Shown: positions 43,762-55,616 of the stretch, piece by piece | Layout of the letters: each line of letters opens with the position of its first letter | Numbering within the stretch: the first letter of the stretch is position 1 | Assembly: GCA_012656075.1 (NCBI GenBank) | Contig: JAAKBF010000151.1 | Coordinates: forward strand, 1,240,001 to 1,304,000 | Reading direction: 5' to 3' | Source of the DNA: Phytophthora hibernalis | Lineage: Eukaryota; Oomycota; Peronosporomycetes; Peronosporales; Peronosporaceae | DNA length: 64,000 nucleotides | Position numbers and translations under genes: made by a program | Notes under the pieces: model-generated | The model's database searches: none | Seen by the model: only the letters and a program-made list of their open reading frames with translations | What the model was told of the DNA's origin: nothing

Positions 43762-45644
43762 TTGGTACGGGGTCGGCCAGAAGGAATGCGAGTGCTGTCC
43801 GTACGGGTTTGGCGTCTCTTCCTTGAAACCGAACGGTTAACAAGCGTTCGCTTTCCGTCTAACTCGGTGTTATATTTCACTTGTAGAGCGAAAACAACGT
43901 GGATGCAAATAGCGAACTTGAGATGGTACTTTCAACCGCACCCGATCTTGACCACGTCCACGGGCCAACCGCCGTCGGGTTGTCCTTCGATATCCATGCG
44001 CGCATAGTCAGCACCCATTTGCGCTGAAATAGAAGCGACATCGCGATTGCGGCCCAGATCAGGGAGAAACACGCGATTGCAACCACGTGACAGAATGCGC
44101 CCCATGTTCGGGTTCGGGGATATTAGCAAAAATTCGATGATGGATCGGATCGGAGTCATATCTCGAAGCAGATCACGCCGACGAAAGTCTTTTACACGAG
44201 CTTTCAACTGTTGAGTGACTTGAGGCACTTCTTTGAAGGGTTTTGATGTAACGGACTGGTGACCACAGCAGTCGCAAGTAGTCAGATGAGCGTTCCAATC
44301 TTGTGCTTGGTACGGAGTGTGTGGTCCTACTTGCTTGATGAAACGGTTGAACTGCTCTACCGGGTTGTTGGTCGTCACGTAACCACTTGATGTATAAAAA
44401 CACTGCCAGCGACTGAACTCGCTCGTTATCAACTGCTTCTCGAAGTAGTTCCGGAACGCCGACAACTGTTGTTCGTCCGACCACCTGGTCAACACCGTTA
44501 CGATCAGTCCATCGTAGGTAGCCTTGCTTGAAGCAAAGTGAAGGTCATAGATATCCGCGACCACGTGTTCGCACAAGGTGTCCGGAACAGCCTTGAGTCT
44601 TTCACGAACCTTGGCCATCACGTGATAGAAGCACACGAGGTAAGTGAGGTCGGAATCCGCATTAAGCTGACCAGCTTCGCCATCCTCCATCACATACTTG
44701 AGGTTGTTGGCCGGTAACCGCCGTAAATATCCGGCGAAGAGCAGACAGCGCCTACACGTAAATACCTTCCAATCGCTGGGAAGTGATGAAAAGTGCCACC
44801 AAGTGGAACGAGCGACCCCGATCCGATATACCGCACACGATGACAGTATACGCCACTTGGTTCAACTTGAAGATGCTGTCCATGTGGAACACGAACGCGG
44901 TAATGTCACGAGCGGCGTTGCAAAACACACACTTGGTCGTCACACCGACCAGGAATGGGGTTTCGTCAGAGCCGTTCCCCACATCTGGTTTTCCTCGGTG
45001 TTCGTTCCCTGCCGAACGAGAATGGCTGCGTGTCCAATATGGTAGGCCCGTAGATCAACTGGTCGATCTGATCCAATATGTCATCGTAGTCATCAGTATG
45101 GTGAAGCTTCTGCTTCGTAAAGTTGCTGACAAACCACTGCATCTGGCACAATGTTAGCATCTCCTCGTCCGATAGCCCAAATCGCCGACTCATGCCCGTG
45201 CGGATTATGACTGGTTTTAGCCCTTGGGTCGCCATTTCCTCCCGTAGTCCTTCAGTCGTGGCGTAAGCTGGGATTGCGGGAGTCTCGAACGAGTGTTTCG
45301 TGTCCGACACGCTCCATGATCGTCACTCGATGAAGCTCTTGGCAGGTAAGGACCTTGCCCAGCCATGGATACGCGTCATACGGTGTTGTAGCCTTGCATG
45401 TTTCCGACGAACACTGTTGCAGCTGGTATCGCATCTTGCGAGGCCTTGTCAGCGCGCACACGATGCACGGAACTAGGTGGATGATGAAAAACTTCATGTC
45501 CTCCACGAGCAGCTGGGAGTCTTCGCGGGCCATATCGCTGCATATGGTCGTCCACTTATAAGTTGTGGGCATCTTGAGGTGAGGGTGGGGGTGGGTCTTG
45601 TTGGTCTGCGAAGGTAAATTGATTTTGCGAGTATGGAGATCCAT
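43762..45644 (-). pseudogene. MULE-5: Mutator-like transposase
   Basis: N-terminal Cys-bearing region (RYQLQQCSSETCKATTPYDA, YPWLGKVLTCQELH near 45400), FTKQKLHHTDDYDDILDQID, then a frame change, TAFVFHMDSIFKLNQVAYTV (first Asp, about 44890), DLTYLVCFYHVMAKVRERLK, VTTNNPVEQFNRFIKQ (Glu), and the end YARMDIEGQ. After the stop the SWIM finger continues, CG*KYHLKFAICIHVVFAL (about 43930-43880), so the second Cys of the CxC pair has become TGA. Basic tail NRSVSRKRRQTR. Close in layout to MULE-1. Confidence 0.85.
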
Positions 45645-45766
45645 GGCAATATGCTTTCTATTTACTCCGTTTCAATTGGTAGAAATGTTGGGTGGTGTGG
45701 AATCACCCGGATTTGGTGTGGTTCTGCGTGTCGCGGGTTTTATTCGTGTGGTGTGGACCTGTGTGA

Positions 45767-45810
45767 TTTTTCATAATCTGTGTGGCAATTTGCCCCACAG
45801 ATTATGAAAA
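45767..45810. repeat. stem-loop near the PGS1 start
   Basis: TTTTCATAATCTGTG(TG)G and CCACAGATTATGAAAA are inverted around CAATTTGCC, 16 paired bases with a 2-base bulge. It lies about 110 bases upstream of the next ATG and marks the edge between the transposon arm and the gene arm; it could be a relic transposon end. Confidence 0.8.
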
Positions 45811-45921
45811 TTTGCCACTGGCAAACGAGTTTTTTAACCGGTACACTAAATTTATTTTAGGTTCCGTCCTAAAACAAGCAGCATCCTCTGCCTCAAATCA
45901 TAATCGCAACTTTGGTCCTCG

Positions 45922-47452
45922 ATGACTTCGTTGCGAGCTGCAGACCCGTCCCCAGAGCCCACAACCAGCCCTCTCTCCGCCTGCATGACGTCGTCCACAT
46001 GTCCATCTACCGATTCCTCTTCGGGCGTCAGCTACGAGCTCCTGTTCCGGTCACTAGCGCAGCATTCGCGTCTCTTCCCGCTGCGCAGTTCCGACGTGAA
46101 GCTGCTGGCGACCCCCACAGACTTCTACCAGCAATTGCTGCATAATATCCAACACGCAGAGAGTCGAGTGTCCATTTCCTCGTTGTATCTAGGCACAGGG
46201 CAACTGGAACAGGTCCTGGTACAAGCTCTAGCCCAAAGACTGCGAGAAAGGCCGCAGCTTCAGGTGCAGATTGTGCTGGACTATTCTCGCGGCCAACGGG
46301 GCGGCGTCACGGCCAGTTCCGTGACCATGTTGGCTCCATTACTGAAGGAGTTTCCGGCAAATGTGGAGCTGTTTTTGTTCCGGGTTCCACAGCTTTCAGG
46401 ACTCAAAGCCAAGCTCCTGCCGCCCTTCAATGAGACGCTGGGCGTCTCCCATGCTAAAGTGTACTTGGTGGATGAGACCCTCGTGCTCAGCGGTGCAAAC
46501 TTGAGTGCAGACTATTTCACCAATCGGCAGGACAGGTATGTGCAGTTGACAGACTGCGGAGCTCTGGCCCAGTTCTACCATCAGTTTGTGGAGCTGGTGA
46601 CGGGCTTCTCGTACAAGGTGAAGCTGGAATCGCTGAATGGACAGAAGAATGCCTATGAGCTGCGTTCACCTGTGCTGGCTCACGACTCGGAAGAAGCGAA
46701 AGCCGCGATGAGACGCGATCTGGAGAACTTGGTGAATCCCGAGAAGCACAACGAAGACAAGACAGATGAACTTACGGATGCATGGGCGTTCCCGACGTTG
46801 CAGTTCACGCCGATATTGATGAACCACGATGAACGCGTGCTAAGTAATTTTGTGAAGAACTTGCCGCGTGGCTCGCAGCTGCAGATTGCATCGGGTTACT
46901 TGAACTTCCCGCCGTTTTTGAGTGAGCTGCTGGAGCACTGTAGCGCTGGACTGGACGTAGTTTCGGCGGCTCCTCGTGCCAACGGGTTTTACGACGCCCG
47001 CGGTGTCAAAGGTGCACTGCCCATGGCGTACTCACTGATAGAGCAAGACTTCTTCGAGCGCACTCGGTCGCGAATTTCCTACGGTCCTGCGTGAGTTTAA
47101 CCGCCCGGGCTGGACTTTTCACGGCAAGGGCATGTGGTGGCGACCGCCATCGGCGCTATTGACAAACGGACACAAACCTACGTTGGGTCTGCCCCAGCTT
47201 ACAGTGGTGGGGAGTTCAAACTTCGGGCAGCGATCCTATGGCTGTGACCTCGAGTCGAACTTGGTGGTATTCACGCGTAGCCCTGAGTTGCGACGCCGAC
47301 TACAGGACGAGTACGATGTTCTCACTCGAGACGCAGAGGTGGTGACTGAGCAGCTCTGGCGACGACCCGAGCGCATGCTGCAAGGCTTTTTCAGCTGGAA
47401 AGATGGCCATTGGATCCGACCTGTGTCCAAGTTCATTGCCGCCTACCTCTAG
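45922..47452 (+). CDS. PGS1: PGS1-like phosphatidylglycerophosphate synthase (one frame break)
   Basis: Makes phosphatidylglycerophosphate from CDP-diacylglycerol and glycerol 3-phosphate, the first step to cardiolipin in mitochondria. Phospholipase-D fold with two HKD motifs. ATG at 45922; a Ser/Pro-rich leader of about 40 residues could be the import region. VSISSLYLGTGQLEQVLVQA and VLDYSRGQRGG are typical of PGS1; the first HKD is HAKVYLVDETLVLSGANLSA, then YFTNRQDRYVQL. The second is WTFHGKGMWW near 47130, with VVGSSNFGQRSYGCDLESNL after it. The frame stops at 47092-47094, but reading one frame over from about 47083 continues without loss to 47452. A surplus G in GG (47083-47084) would explain it. 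About 510 residues when joined, normal for the family. Confidence 0.88.
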
Positions 47453-47554
47453 GCTTCGTCTAAAGGCGTGGATAAAGCCGACGGAGCCTACGATTTTCAT
47501 TAGAATAGACCTCTATTTCTCTGTGCATTGTTCGATGTACATTTACTTCAACGT

Positions 47555-48340
47555 CTAAAGGAGGCGTCCAACGGTGAGCTGCAGGAAAACACCGGACAGC
47601 AGCGGTAAGGTCAGATTGTCGTCCCAACCGCCAATGTCCAGCAATTCCGCAGCAGCAGCACCAACTCCTGCCGCCAGTGAGATCGTCCCTGCCGCTCCAA
47701 CCACGTCTACCACATCAAAGTAGAAGTCCTGCTCCAGCATCAACGCCATGAAGGTGGCCGCCGCAGTGACACAAAAGCAGCCAACGGATCCTTCCAGCGA
47801 CTTGGTGCCGCCCAACCTCCCCACCAACGTCACCAGCTTGTGCCGTCCGTACAACGTCCCAAAGAACGCCGCCGCTGGGTCTCCCATCGACAACTAAGTA
47901 CATAAAAACACATCAGAACGTATAGCAAACTCCCAAACCAATTCACTCACGTGTAGAACAGCGAGGCGTGCGACTCGGGGTGGGAACACCGCGAGCGACA
48001 AGCCCGAACCCAGCAAAAAGTAGTAAGCCCCAGGCAACGCAGTTCTCGCCACCTCGTGCTGCCTCAAAATACTGCCGAAGCACTTGACATAGGCGGCATT
48101 GACCTCATCACTCTCACCCCGCAGCTTGTGCAGTCCGTAGAACAGTAGCGCGAAGAAGAGCAACACGGTGGCTCCTGCCGCCCGTCCGAAAAAGCTCGAA
48201 GCTACGTAGATCATAGCACCCGTGCCCACATGCTGCAGCTTGCGTTGTATATGCAGGTCCCCGCGTTGCGCCGCGCCATCCTGCGTAGCATCCAGCGGTC
48301 GAGCCGATATGAGGTACTGGAACAGCAGAATCGCTGCCAC
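47555..48340 (-). CDS. dolichol kinase / CTP-dependent lipid kinase family membrane protein
   Basis: Polyprenol-kinase family (SEC59, phytol kinase VTE5, DGK1) that phosphorylates a lipid alcohol with CTP in the ER or plastid-type membranes; substrate not decidable here. Exon 1 ends at 47951 and exon 2 covers 47893-47555; intron 47894-47950 (GTGAGT..CTTAG, 57 bases) joins AVLH to LSMGDP. Conserved features: RKLQHVGTGAMIYVASSFFG near the start, and the CTP-binding region SMGDPAAAFFGTLYGRHKL with KSLEGSVGCF after it. Several hydrophobic segments. The frame is open up to 48375 but no ATG lies in frame before MIYVASS (about 48214), so a first exon or another start may be missing. It converges on PGS1 (103 bases apart). 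Confidence 0.75.
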
Positions 48341-48609
48341 GCAGGACGCGCAAGCCCCAAGGACACGCCTTCTGGACCGTCCATTTCCGTCGCACTATTC
48401 TCGAGGTGTCGTCAATGTCCAGCGTAGTATCCAGCGCTAATACACCACAAAATGTGCACCTACGTGTCGACACTTAGACTTTGTCGATGGATTGACACGC
48501 CCTATCCATCAGAGGACGAGAAGTATCCGTTGCAATTGGATTCTCACACGTCACAGATGCGTTCTGATTCCTGCGACGTGTGCTAAAGTAGCTATTCGCG
48601 ACTGATGTC
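48341..48609. promoter_or_regulatory. divergent intergenic region
   Basis: About 270 bases between the minus-strand lipid kinase and the plus-strand AGC kinase, presumably holding both promoters. No motif that I can assign with confidence. Confidence 0.3.
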
Positions 48610-50069
48610 ATGCGTGCTGCCCAAATATACACAAGGAATTGTTCCCTGCGAGAGCCTGGTGGGTTTTCGTTGAACTGTGTGCAGATCAGACGACCAGAGC
48701 CAAGACGTCCTCAATCTCCTGCTCCTGAGTTTGGAATGAGTTGCCAAGTGGCCGAGTACCCCGCAGTCTGCAGTCCGGCGGTTATGATTGACCCGGCGAC
48801 AGAAACGGAGAGCGACAGTCGAGAGAACGCAACATCAATGCAATGCAACGGCGACCACGAGTTGGAGACGCTCGCGGCTGAAGACTTTGAGGTTATTCGC
48901 GTGCTCGGTGTCGGCACCTACGGCGTTGTCAAGCTGGCCAAGCACAAGCCGTCAGGCACGAGTGTGGCGCTCAAGGTGCTGTCCAAGGAGCACGTGGTCA
49001 CAACCAGGCAGGAGAAGCACATCCTGAGAGAACGAGCGGTGCATCTGCAGCTGCAGCACCCGCTGGTTGCAAGACTGTACGGCAGTTTTCAGGACGACGA
49101 CTGTCTCTACTTGGTGCTCGAGTACCTCCCTGGAGGAGAGCTCTGGAGTCTTGTGTACTCTCATGCTGAAGAAGAAGAGGTTAAGGACACACCGCAGTTG
49201 AAGACGCAGGTATCCCAGAAGGACGACAGCGAGCTCCGTCCTGCCACGCCTATTAGTGCAGCGAAGCCGATCTTGAGCGACGAGCTGCTGCCTATTCACA
49301 CACGGAAGCTGGATGCTGGAGGATTGAGTGTCATGCGGAGTCGATTTGGAGGCCTGAAGGAGGAGAACGCGGTATTTTACCTCGGCTGCATCTTGAATGC
49401 TCTCAGTATTTGCACGATCAAGGACTGCTGTATCGCGACCTGAAGTTGGAGAACCTGGTACTGGACAAAGGAGGCTACCTCAAGATCCTGGACTTTGGTT
49501 TCGCTAAGCCAGACGCGCAGCGAGCAGAGGGTGGCAATGATGACAGTGAAAAAACGAAGAACGCTCGTAACCTCACGCTGTGCGGCAGCATGGACTACAT
49601 GGCCCCAGAGGTGCTTCTTCGCCAGTCGCACGATCACCGCGTGGATGTATGGTCGTTCGGTATCATCATGTATGAGCTGCTACTAGGCAAGACGCCATTC
49701 TACCATGAGAACTCACGCGAGCTCGGACGCAGAATTACAACAGAGAACGTCGAGTTCCCGAACGATTTCGAAGAGGAGTGTCCGCTAGCCTGCGACCTCA
49801 TCAACCAGCTTTTAGTGAAGAACCCGGATGGACGACCGTCTTCAATGCACAAGATCAAGACGCACAAGTTTTTCTCGCGAGTGTTCACAAGTTCTGAGGA
49901 CTGGCAACGATTGCTTCGACGAGAATGCAATCCGCCATTCACCCCAAAGCTCAATGGGCCATTCGACACGTCTTTCTTCCAGACCATCGATGACGACTAC
50001 CAGGAGGAGCTGGAGGCTGATGTGGAGGCTTACTTCGAGGACGGCTCCAACATCTTCAGCGACTTCTAA
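48610..50069 (+). CDS. AGC-family Ser/Thr kinase A (PKA/PKG-like, one frame break)
   Basis: Cytosolic Ser/Thr kinase. ATG at 48610; a second in-frame ATG at 48739 is a plausible alternative. Kinase landmarks: glycine loop GVGTYGVVKLAKH, Lys in VALKVLSKEHV, EYLPGGELWSLVYSH hinge, then a ~65-residue acidic insert, YRDLKLENLVL catalytic loop, LDFGFAKP, LCGSMDYMAPEVLL activation loop. The C-tail FTPKLNGPFDTSFF is the AGC turn region, and the protein ends in an acidic tail (NIFSDF). The upstream frame closes at 49441, while the frame from 49410 continues ALQYLHDQGLLYRDLK; one missing C in CTCAG (49402-49406, expected CTCCAG) accounts for it. Converges with the related kinase B. Confidence 0.88.
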
Positions 50070-50439
50070 CTCTTTCACTTCATCTCTGTCTTCACGTGTA
50101 CAACGCCACCAGTCCAACACTTGCTGAAAGCTGTCCACATACTACGAGCAAATCGTCTCCCCACTAATTTATCTGGTTAACCTCTTCCAGCGATAGATCA
50201 TTTTGATAGATACAGGGCCAACAATACAAAGCAATCAAAGTTGAAATCACATTCGTTGTTGGTGTCTTCGGTTCAAGCTGTCGTCTGTCTTTGACTCCAG
50301 TTCCTTCTTAGCACTACGCTGTACATGTATGTACGCTTGGTTTGCTTCGCCGATGGCGAGATAAATACACTTAACTCTCTAACTACTACTCACGTTCTCG
50401 CGGGTCCACATACGTCTGCTCGAACGAGCAGTCTGGGTC
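50070..50439. other. shared 3' region of two convergent kinase genes
   Basis: Between the stop of AGC kinase A (50069) and the inferred stop of kinase B (50440). No further gene seen. Confidence 0.5.
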
Positions 50440-51863
50440 TCAGTACCCGAAGTCTGAGTCGGCATCACTGCCATAACCTTTCTCTTCGTCGTCTTGAACA
50501 CGAACAAAGAGACTTGTGTCGAATGGGCCATCCAGTCTAGGGATGAATGGGGTTCCACCTGGCGAGACTCGAGTTGCTGCCAACCCAGTTTCGACGGGAA
50601 GAAGCTGCTGAAGAACATGCTCTTCCGCACCTCTGTGAAAGACGCGAATCGCAGCGCAGGATCTTTTTCAAGTAGTTTGCGGATGAGGGCGCATACATTG
50701 GAATCCCGCTGCTCGTAGTCGTCTGGGAACACCACAGGCTCCGAAATGATGCGGCGACCCTGTTCACGGTGGTTAGCGTGGTAGAACGGCGTGGCTCCGA
50801 ACAACATCTCGTACAAAAGAATGCCAAAAGACCACAAGTCCACGCGTTGGTCGTACGGCTTGTGCTGCAAAATCTCAGGCGCCATGTACTCTGCACTCCC
50901 GCACATCGTAGAGCTACGCTCGGACGTCCTGGCCGCGTCAGGCTTCGCCAATCCAAAATCTACAAGTTTCGGGTATCCATCAGCATCTAGGACAAGGTTC
51001 TCCAGCTTCAGGTCACGATACAAGACACCGCGGTTGTGCAGATACTCGAGTGCTGAGACCATAGACGCCGCGTAGAACGCCACGTAGCGTTCGTGTAGTC
51101 CTCCATACGAACTCCTCAGCTTTTGCTTAGCCAGGAAGTTCTCAAGTGTCAAACTGTTGCGACTCAAAGCGATACTCGCTCTCCTCTGTCTACCTTGTTC
51201 ATCGTCCGATTCCGAGTCGGTTGTCACCGAGTCCGAGGCGTCCGGTTCCTGCTCCACCTCCGATGTCCTGGCCTTCTCCTCTTCTGTATCTGAGTCGTCC
51301 TCCTCCAAATGTCCATCGTCATGCGTGTACACCAAGCTGTAGATTTCTCCTCCGGGACAGAACTCCAGCACGAAGTACAGTGCATCTTGGTCCTGGAACG
51401 TGGCGTAGAGTCTGGACACGAACGGGTGCAGCAGCCCCAAGTGCACACTCTGTTCCCTCATGATGTTCTTCTCCTGCTTCATTTCATGCACCAAGTGGCG
51501 GGTCAGCACCTTCACAGCCACCGTCGCTCCTGTGTCCAAATGTCGCGCTAAATGGACCGTCCCGAAGGTTCCTCGGCCCAGAACGTCCAGCAGCTCAAAC
51601 TCGTGAATGTCCGTGGCTTCCTCCAGCTCCGATACAAACGTGGGCGTTGCAACGGACGTGCGACGACGGCTTTTGACGTTCACAGCCGCCAAGTAGCTGC
51701 TGGCACTGCTGAAGCGCTTGGCGGCGTCCTGCGCCGAGCTTTTGCGCCAATTGGAGGCCGAGAAACGCTGCGGCGGCTGCTTGGTGACCATTGCCCGAAT
51801 CTCGCGCATCTTACGCCACATGGGCGCCATGGACGGCGTCTCCAGCGACTGGAAGACACGCAT
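50440..51863 (-). CDS. AGC-family Ser/Thr kinase B (PKA/PKG-like, one frame break in the C-tail)
   Basis: Paralogue of kinase A with the same plan. ATG at 51863 (MRVFQSLETPSMAPMWRKMR) after a longer open stretch. Glycine loop GRGTFGTVHLARH, VAVKVLTRHLV, hinge EFCPGGEIYSLVYTH, a ~75-residue insert rich in Asp/Glu/Ser, YRDLKLENLVLDADGYPKLV, DFGLAKP, MCGSAEYMAPEILQ, and a normal lobe end. The frame as given runs on to 50379 with an unlikely tail. One more G on the plus strand in GGGG (50549-50552) would give FIPRLDGPFDTSLF, matching kinase A's C-tail, then an acidic end (GYGSDADSDFGY) and a stop at 50440-50442. Confidence 0.88.
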
Positions 51864-52516
51864 GCTGTTGACACGGAGTAATGGCAAGTGTGTCTGCTGA
51901 CAGCAATGGAATGGGGTAATTACATATGTAGCCGTGGGGGCTGCACTGTTCTACGCACGTTCTGAACGTCGTTGACTTGGGGTTTGTAAGGGGTGGACCG
52001 TTATAGAGTCTCGTCGATGCACACGAGACCTTTACCGATACAAAGTTTTTACGGAGTGACCATAGGGTGTAGCCATCTCATAAGCTTGTCTTGTTAAAAT
52101 ACCTTGGGTCTGCTGCACCGTTGTGGATTGAATCGATTCAGAAGGAGTTCGATGCGAGAGTTCACAGCTGATAAAGCAAACACTAAGCCAATGTCACGTG
52201 GCTATCGACGACACTAAAGAGTCAACGACTCCGGACGCTTCCTACCTTGCACCCAGGCACCAGTGCAGCAATACAGCAATGGTAACGCTGTCGTGCCCAT
52301 TGTACATCTATCTACACATAGCAGCAGGTCGACACACTCCACAAAATATGAAGTGGAGACTTTCAGCGCGTATTAACGGGCTCGCCACATGAAGGGAGCC
52401 GGGCAGATCTGAACCGGTAAGTCGAACACGACTTTCAAAACCGAGTGCTGCATTTCATTAGGCATTTCCCTCAAGCTGCTTACACGCAGCTCGATCAATA
52501 GATAGCGAACTCGCAA
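51864..52516. other. upstream region of kinase B and downstream region of TKL-1
   Basis: No gene recognised; short unsupported frame at 52198-52392. Confidence 0.5.
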
Positions 52517-55121
52517 TTATATCATCGGCATGTCCCGGTACAAGGAGGCGATGTTTCTCAGTTGGTAGTGCAGCGCGACAGCCGAAGGACGATCCGCCGG
52601 GTCGAACGAGACGCACTGCAAAATGACTTCACGAATCTCCGGCGGACAGTCCTCTTCGATCGTGGGCTTGATGGCGTTCGTACTCACCAATAGCGCAATT
52701 TTGGCGTCTGTAAGTGCCTCCGCGTCAGATCGGTTGCTGTTGTACGGATGGCCGCACGTGTCCATCTCGCTGAGCACGATGCCGAACGAGAAAATATCGG
52801 CTTTTTCGGAATATCGCTCGCCTTGCAGCACCTCCGGTGCGATCCACGCGGTGGTGCCCATGCCACCGGTCATTGTCGACTCGTCCGATCTCTCTCGCGA
52901 GATTCCAAAGTCACTCAGCTTGGCCTCCCACTCGTCGTTCAAGAGGACGTTGCGGGTCTTAATATCGCGGTGAATAATTGTCGGGTCGAACGAGTGCAGG
53001 TACACGACAGCTTCCGCAATGTCCAAAGCGATACTGACCTTGTTTCGCGGTTGCGAGTTGTCGCCCAACCACGAGAAGGTCCGACGGTAGTTCTTTTCAT
53101 GACGTTTCTGCCTTATCAGCGTGGTCAAGTCGCCCTGAGGCATGTACTCCAGGATGAGAGACAAATCCATGAGGTTAGTCCACGCTAAGCCGATGAAGCG
53201 CACAAGCTTCGGGTGGTCCATGCGTGCGTACAACCGAATTTCGTCCATGAATCGCCGTAACAGGTCCTTGGACATGGCCTTAGGTAGAATTTGCTTGACG
53301 ACAACGAGTTGGCTGTATAGACCAGCGAGGTAGACAACACCAAACCCACCACTGGCAAGCTCCCTTTCAATAATGATGTCGGCAATGGGTAGACGGAAGG
53401 GAATCAAGTCCTCATCATTCCGTACGTCGTTGCTGAGGTAACCATCACCTGACGAAGGAGGTAGTGATTGGGTCTGCGATGAGCCTGTAGCACCGGTAAC
53501 GCCATTGTACGCGTCTTTGTGTGTATTCAGATCCAAGAAGCCGTCTGCTGGTGACGGCCTTTGCTGCTGTTTCTGCTTGCGCCGACGATAAATGACGAAT
53601 CCCACAACAGCGAGCACAACGACGACGACAGCTGCAGCAATACCACCGTATAGCCCTACGTTGGAGCTCGATCCGTCCTGGTTGATCGAAATGACGGTAT
53701 TCGTTCCTGATCCTGTGTCTTGGTTTGTACTAGTAGCGTCAGTGCTCGTAGCGCCGCTGCTAGTACCAGAACCAGTGGTAGATGAGGTAGAGGTTGTGCT
53801 GGAGCTGGTTTCATCTGCTGCAGAATCCTCGCTGCTGCTCGTCGGGTACAAGCTAGCAAACGACACATCTGCAAAAGTAACGCGGTCAAGGTCAGATAAC
53901 TAACAGTAATTGTAAATTGGTGAATGGCAAGTCTCACCACTCAGCACGCACGCCGATACACTGGTCGTGATCTCTGTAACAGTCCCGGACATGCTAGAGC
54001 AGTCGTCCGAATCCAAACTGACTGTCATGCTCAGTTGAGCGCTCTGAAGCACTTCGACATCGGACTCTCGAACGACGAAGTTCGTTATACTGGTTCCTCC
54101 CAGAGTCCTAGAGTGATACAAGCGCTATGTTAGTGCCGAAACAAATTGGTGAGCTAGAACCACCTTAAAACCGTACATCGTCTTCAAGCTGGAAGGAAAA
54201 ACCACGCCCACGATCTCTGTAATTCGGCAGTCGCTGCACTCCCTATTGTTAAAAGGCAAATTAGACACCAAAACACGCAAACGTCAGAGTAAAATCTCCT
54301 TGGGTGTGTACACCACGACCAACAACTCACAAGTACTGCAGGCTGTCAGGAAACACTGCGCCTTCCAACGTCGTCAACTGCTGGTTCCCGCTAAGGTACA
54401 AGTTCTGCAAGGACGCCGAGAAGCGAAACTTGGCCAGCGAGTCGATCGAGTTCTTGCGCAGATAGAGTCTCTGCAGGTTGTCAGGAAAATCCGACGCACT
54501 CGTCGAAGTGATCGCGTTGAGATCCAGCGTCCTGTCATCACAATTCCGTCAGCATATCAACATAACATCTAAACCTACAGAATACTTACAACCACAGCAT
54601 ACTCGACGGGAACTCAAACCCATCCAGTGACGTCAATTGGTTGCTCGTGATATCCCTGCATCCAGTCAGCGTCAGATCCTAAACCACCTTAAACTCAATT
54701 CTTAGTACTTACACTTCCGTCACCGACGTCCCCACAGCCTTGAACGTTTGGATCTTGTTATTCCACAGCCACCTGAACAATAAGAACCCACACAATGTCA
54801 CTGTCTCTTTCGTCGATAACTCTTCACCAACTCAACGTACAAGCTCGCAACTGCCGGGTAACTCTCAACAACTGCGATATTGACGTAGCTGGCATTGATC
54901 CTATACTCGCCCGGGTTCTCGGACGAAGTTACGTCGATCGTAACTTCGTCACAGTCCGAGTCTTTGACCAAGATAGCGACGTCGTCCGCTCCACTGGCTG
55001 CTGCAGCCAATGTGATTTCGGACGGAGGAGCGATTCCTGACTCTGGACATGTTGTTGCTGCCTGGAGTCCTCGAGACAGCGAAGACAACGCACAAGTGGC
55101 CGCAACAAGCCACAGCCTCAT
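52517..55121 (-). CDS. LRR receptor-like TKL kinase 1 (seven exons)
   Basis: Predicted cell-surface kinase. Exons: 55121-54841, 54772-54713, 54655-54590, 54531-54331, 54242-54177, 54107-53938, 53868-52517, all with GT-AG introns of 57-88 bases. Signal peptide MRLWLVAATCALSSLSRGLQ; LRR ectodomain (QLTSLDGFEFP, LQRLYLRKNSIDSL, LQNLYLSGNQQLTTLEG); Ser/Thr-rich stalk; membrane segment VGLYGGIAAAVVVVVLAVVG followed by RRRK; TKL kinase with glycine loop ASGGFGVVYLAG, VVVKQILPK, EYMPQGDLTTL, HRDIKTRNVLL, LSDFGISRE, WIAPEVLQGERYSEKADIFS, ending DMPMI. Kinase motifs are complete, so activity is expected. The first five introns are all phase 2. Ligand unknown. No frame break found. Confidence 0.9.
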
Positions 55122-55616
55122 GATGTTAACCCGTTACTAGTGGGGTCGTTTATAGAGGAATTATTGGAGACTGCTGGGGTCCAGTACATGTACACTAGAC
55201 TGTAGAAGGCATGTGGTGATACCAAATGGACGTGGGTGCAGTCACGATGGGGAGCGAAGTGAGTGAGTCGAGCGATACCACGCGAACGAACAGCAGATTC
55301 ACGATCAATAATCGCACCTCGTTGTTTTCATACCCCGCTATTTATGATCTCACAATGCAAAACAAGTCAGTACTTAAAAGCATGCTTATACTTAATCCCT
55401 GCTAAATCAATTCGGTACCCAGTTGCTCATTTCGAGAGGAATTTGATGGCATCATTGTTGGACGGACGCCAAGTACATGCACTTCAACTTGCCTTTTCAA
55501 AACTGAACTTTGAAGCTACGTCAGACTACCGTAAATTAGTTCATAGTTCATGTTGAGCTCTCTTCAATAAGGTAGTTGGCTCTATTTTTCACTTGTTACA
55601 ACTGCGTCTCCATTCA
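55122..55616. other. intergenic between TKL-1 and TKL-2
   Basis: Contains the TKL-1 promoter by position. No gene recognised. Confidence 0.5.

Noticed and set aside
53900..55121. RXLR effector candidate from the short signal-peptide exon of TKL-1
   Set aside because: No RXLR-EER motif; the exon splices into LRR exons and a kinase in one continuous frame.
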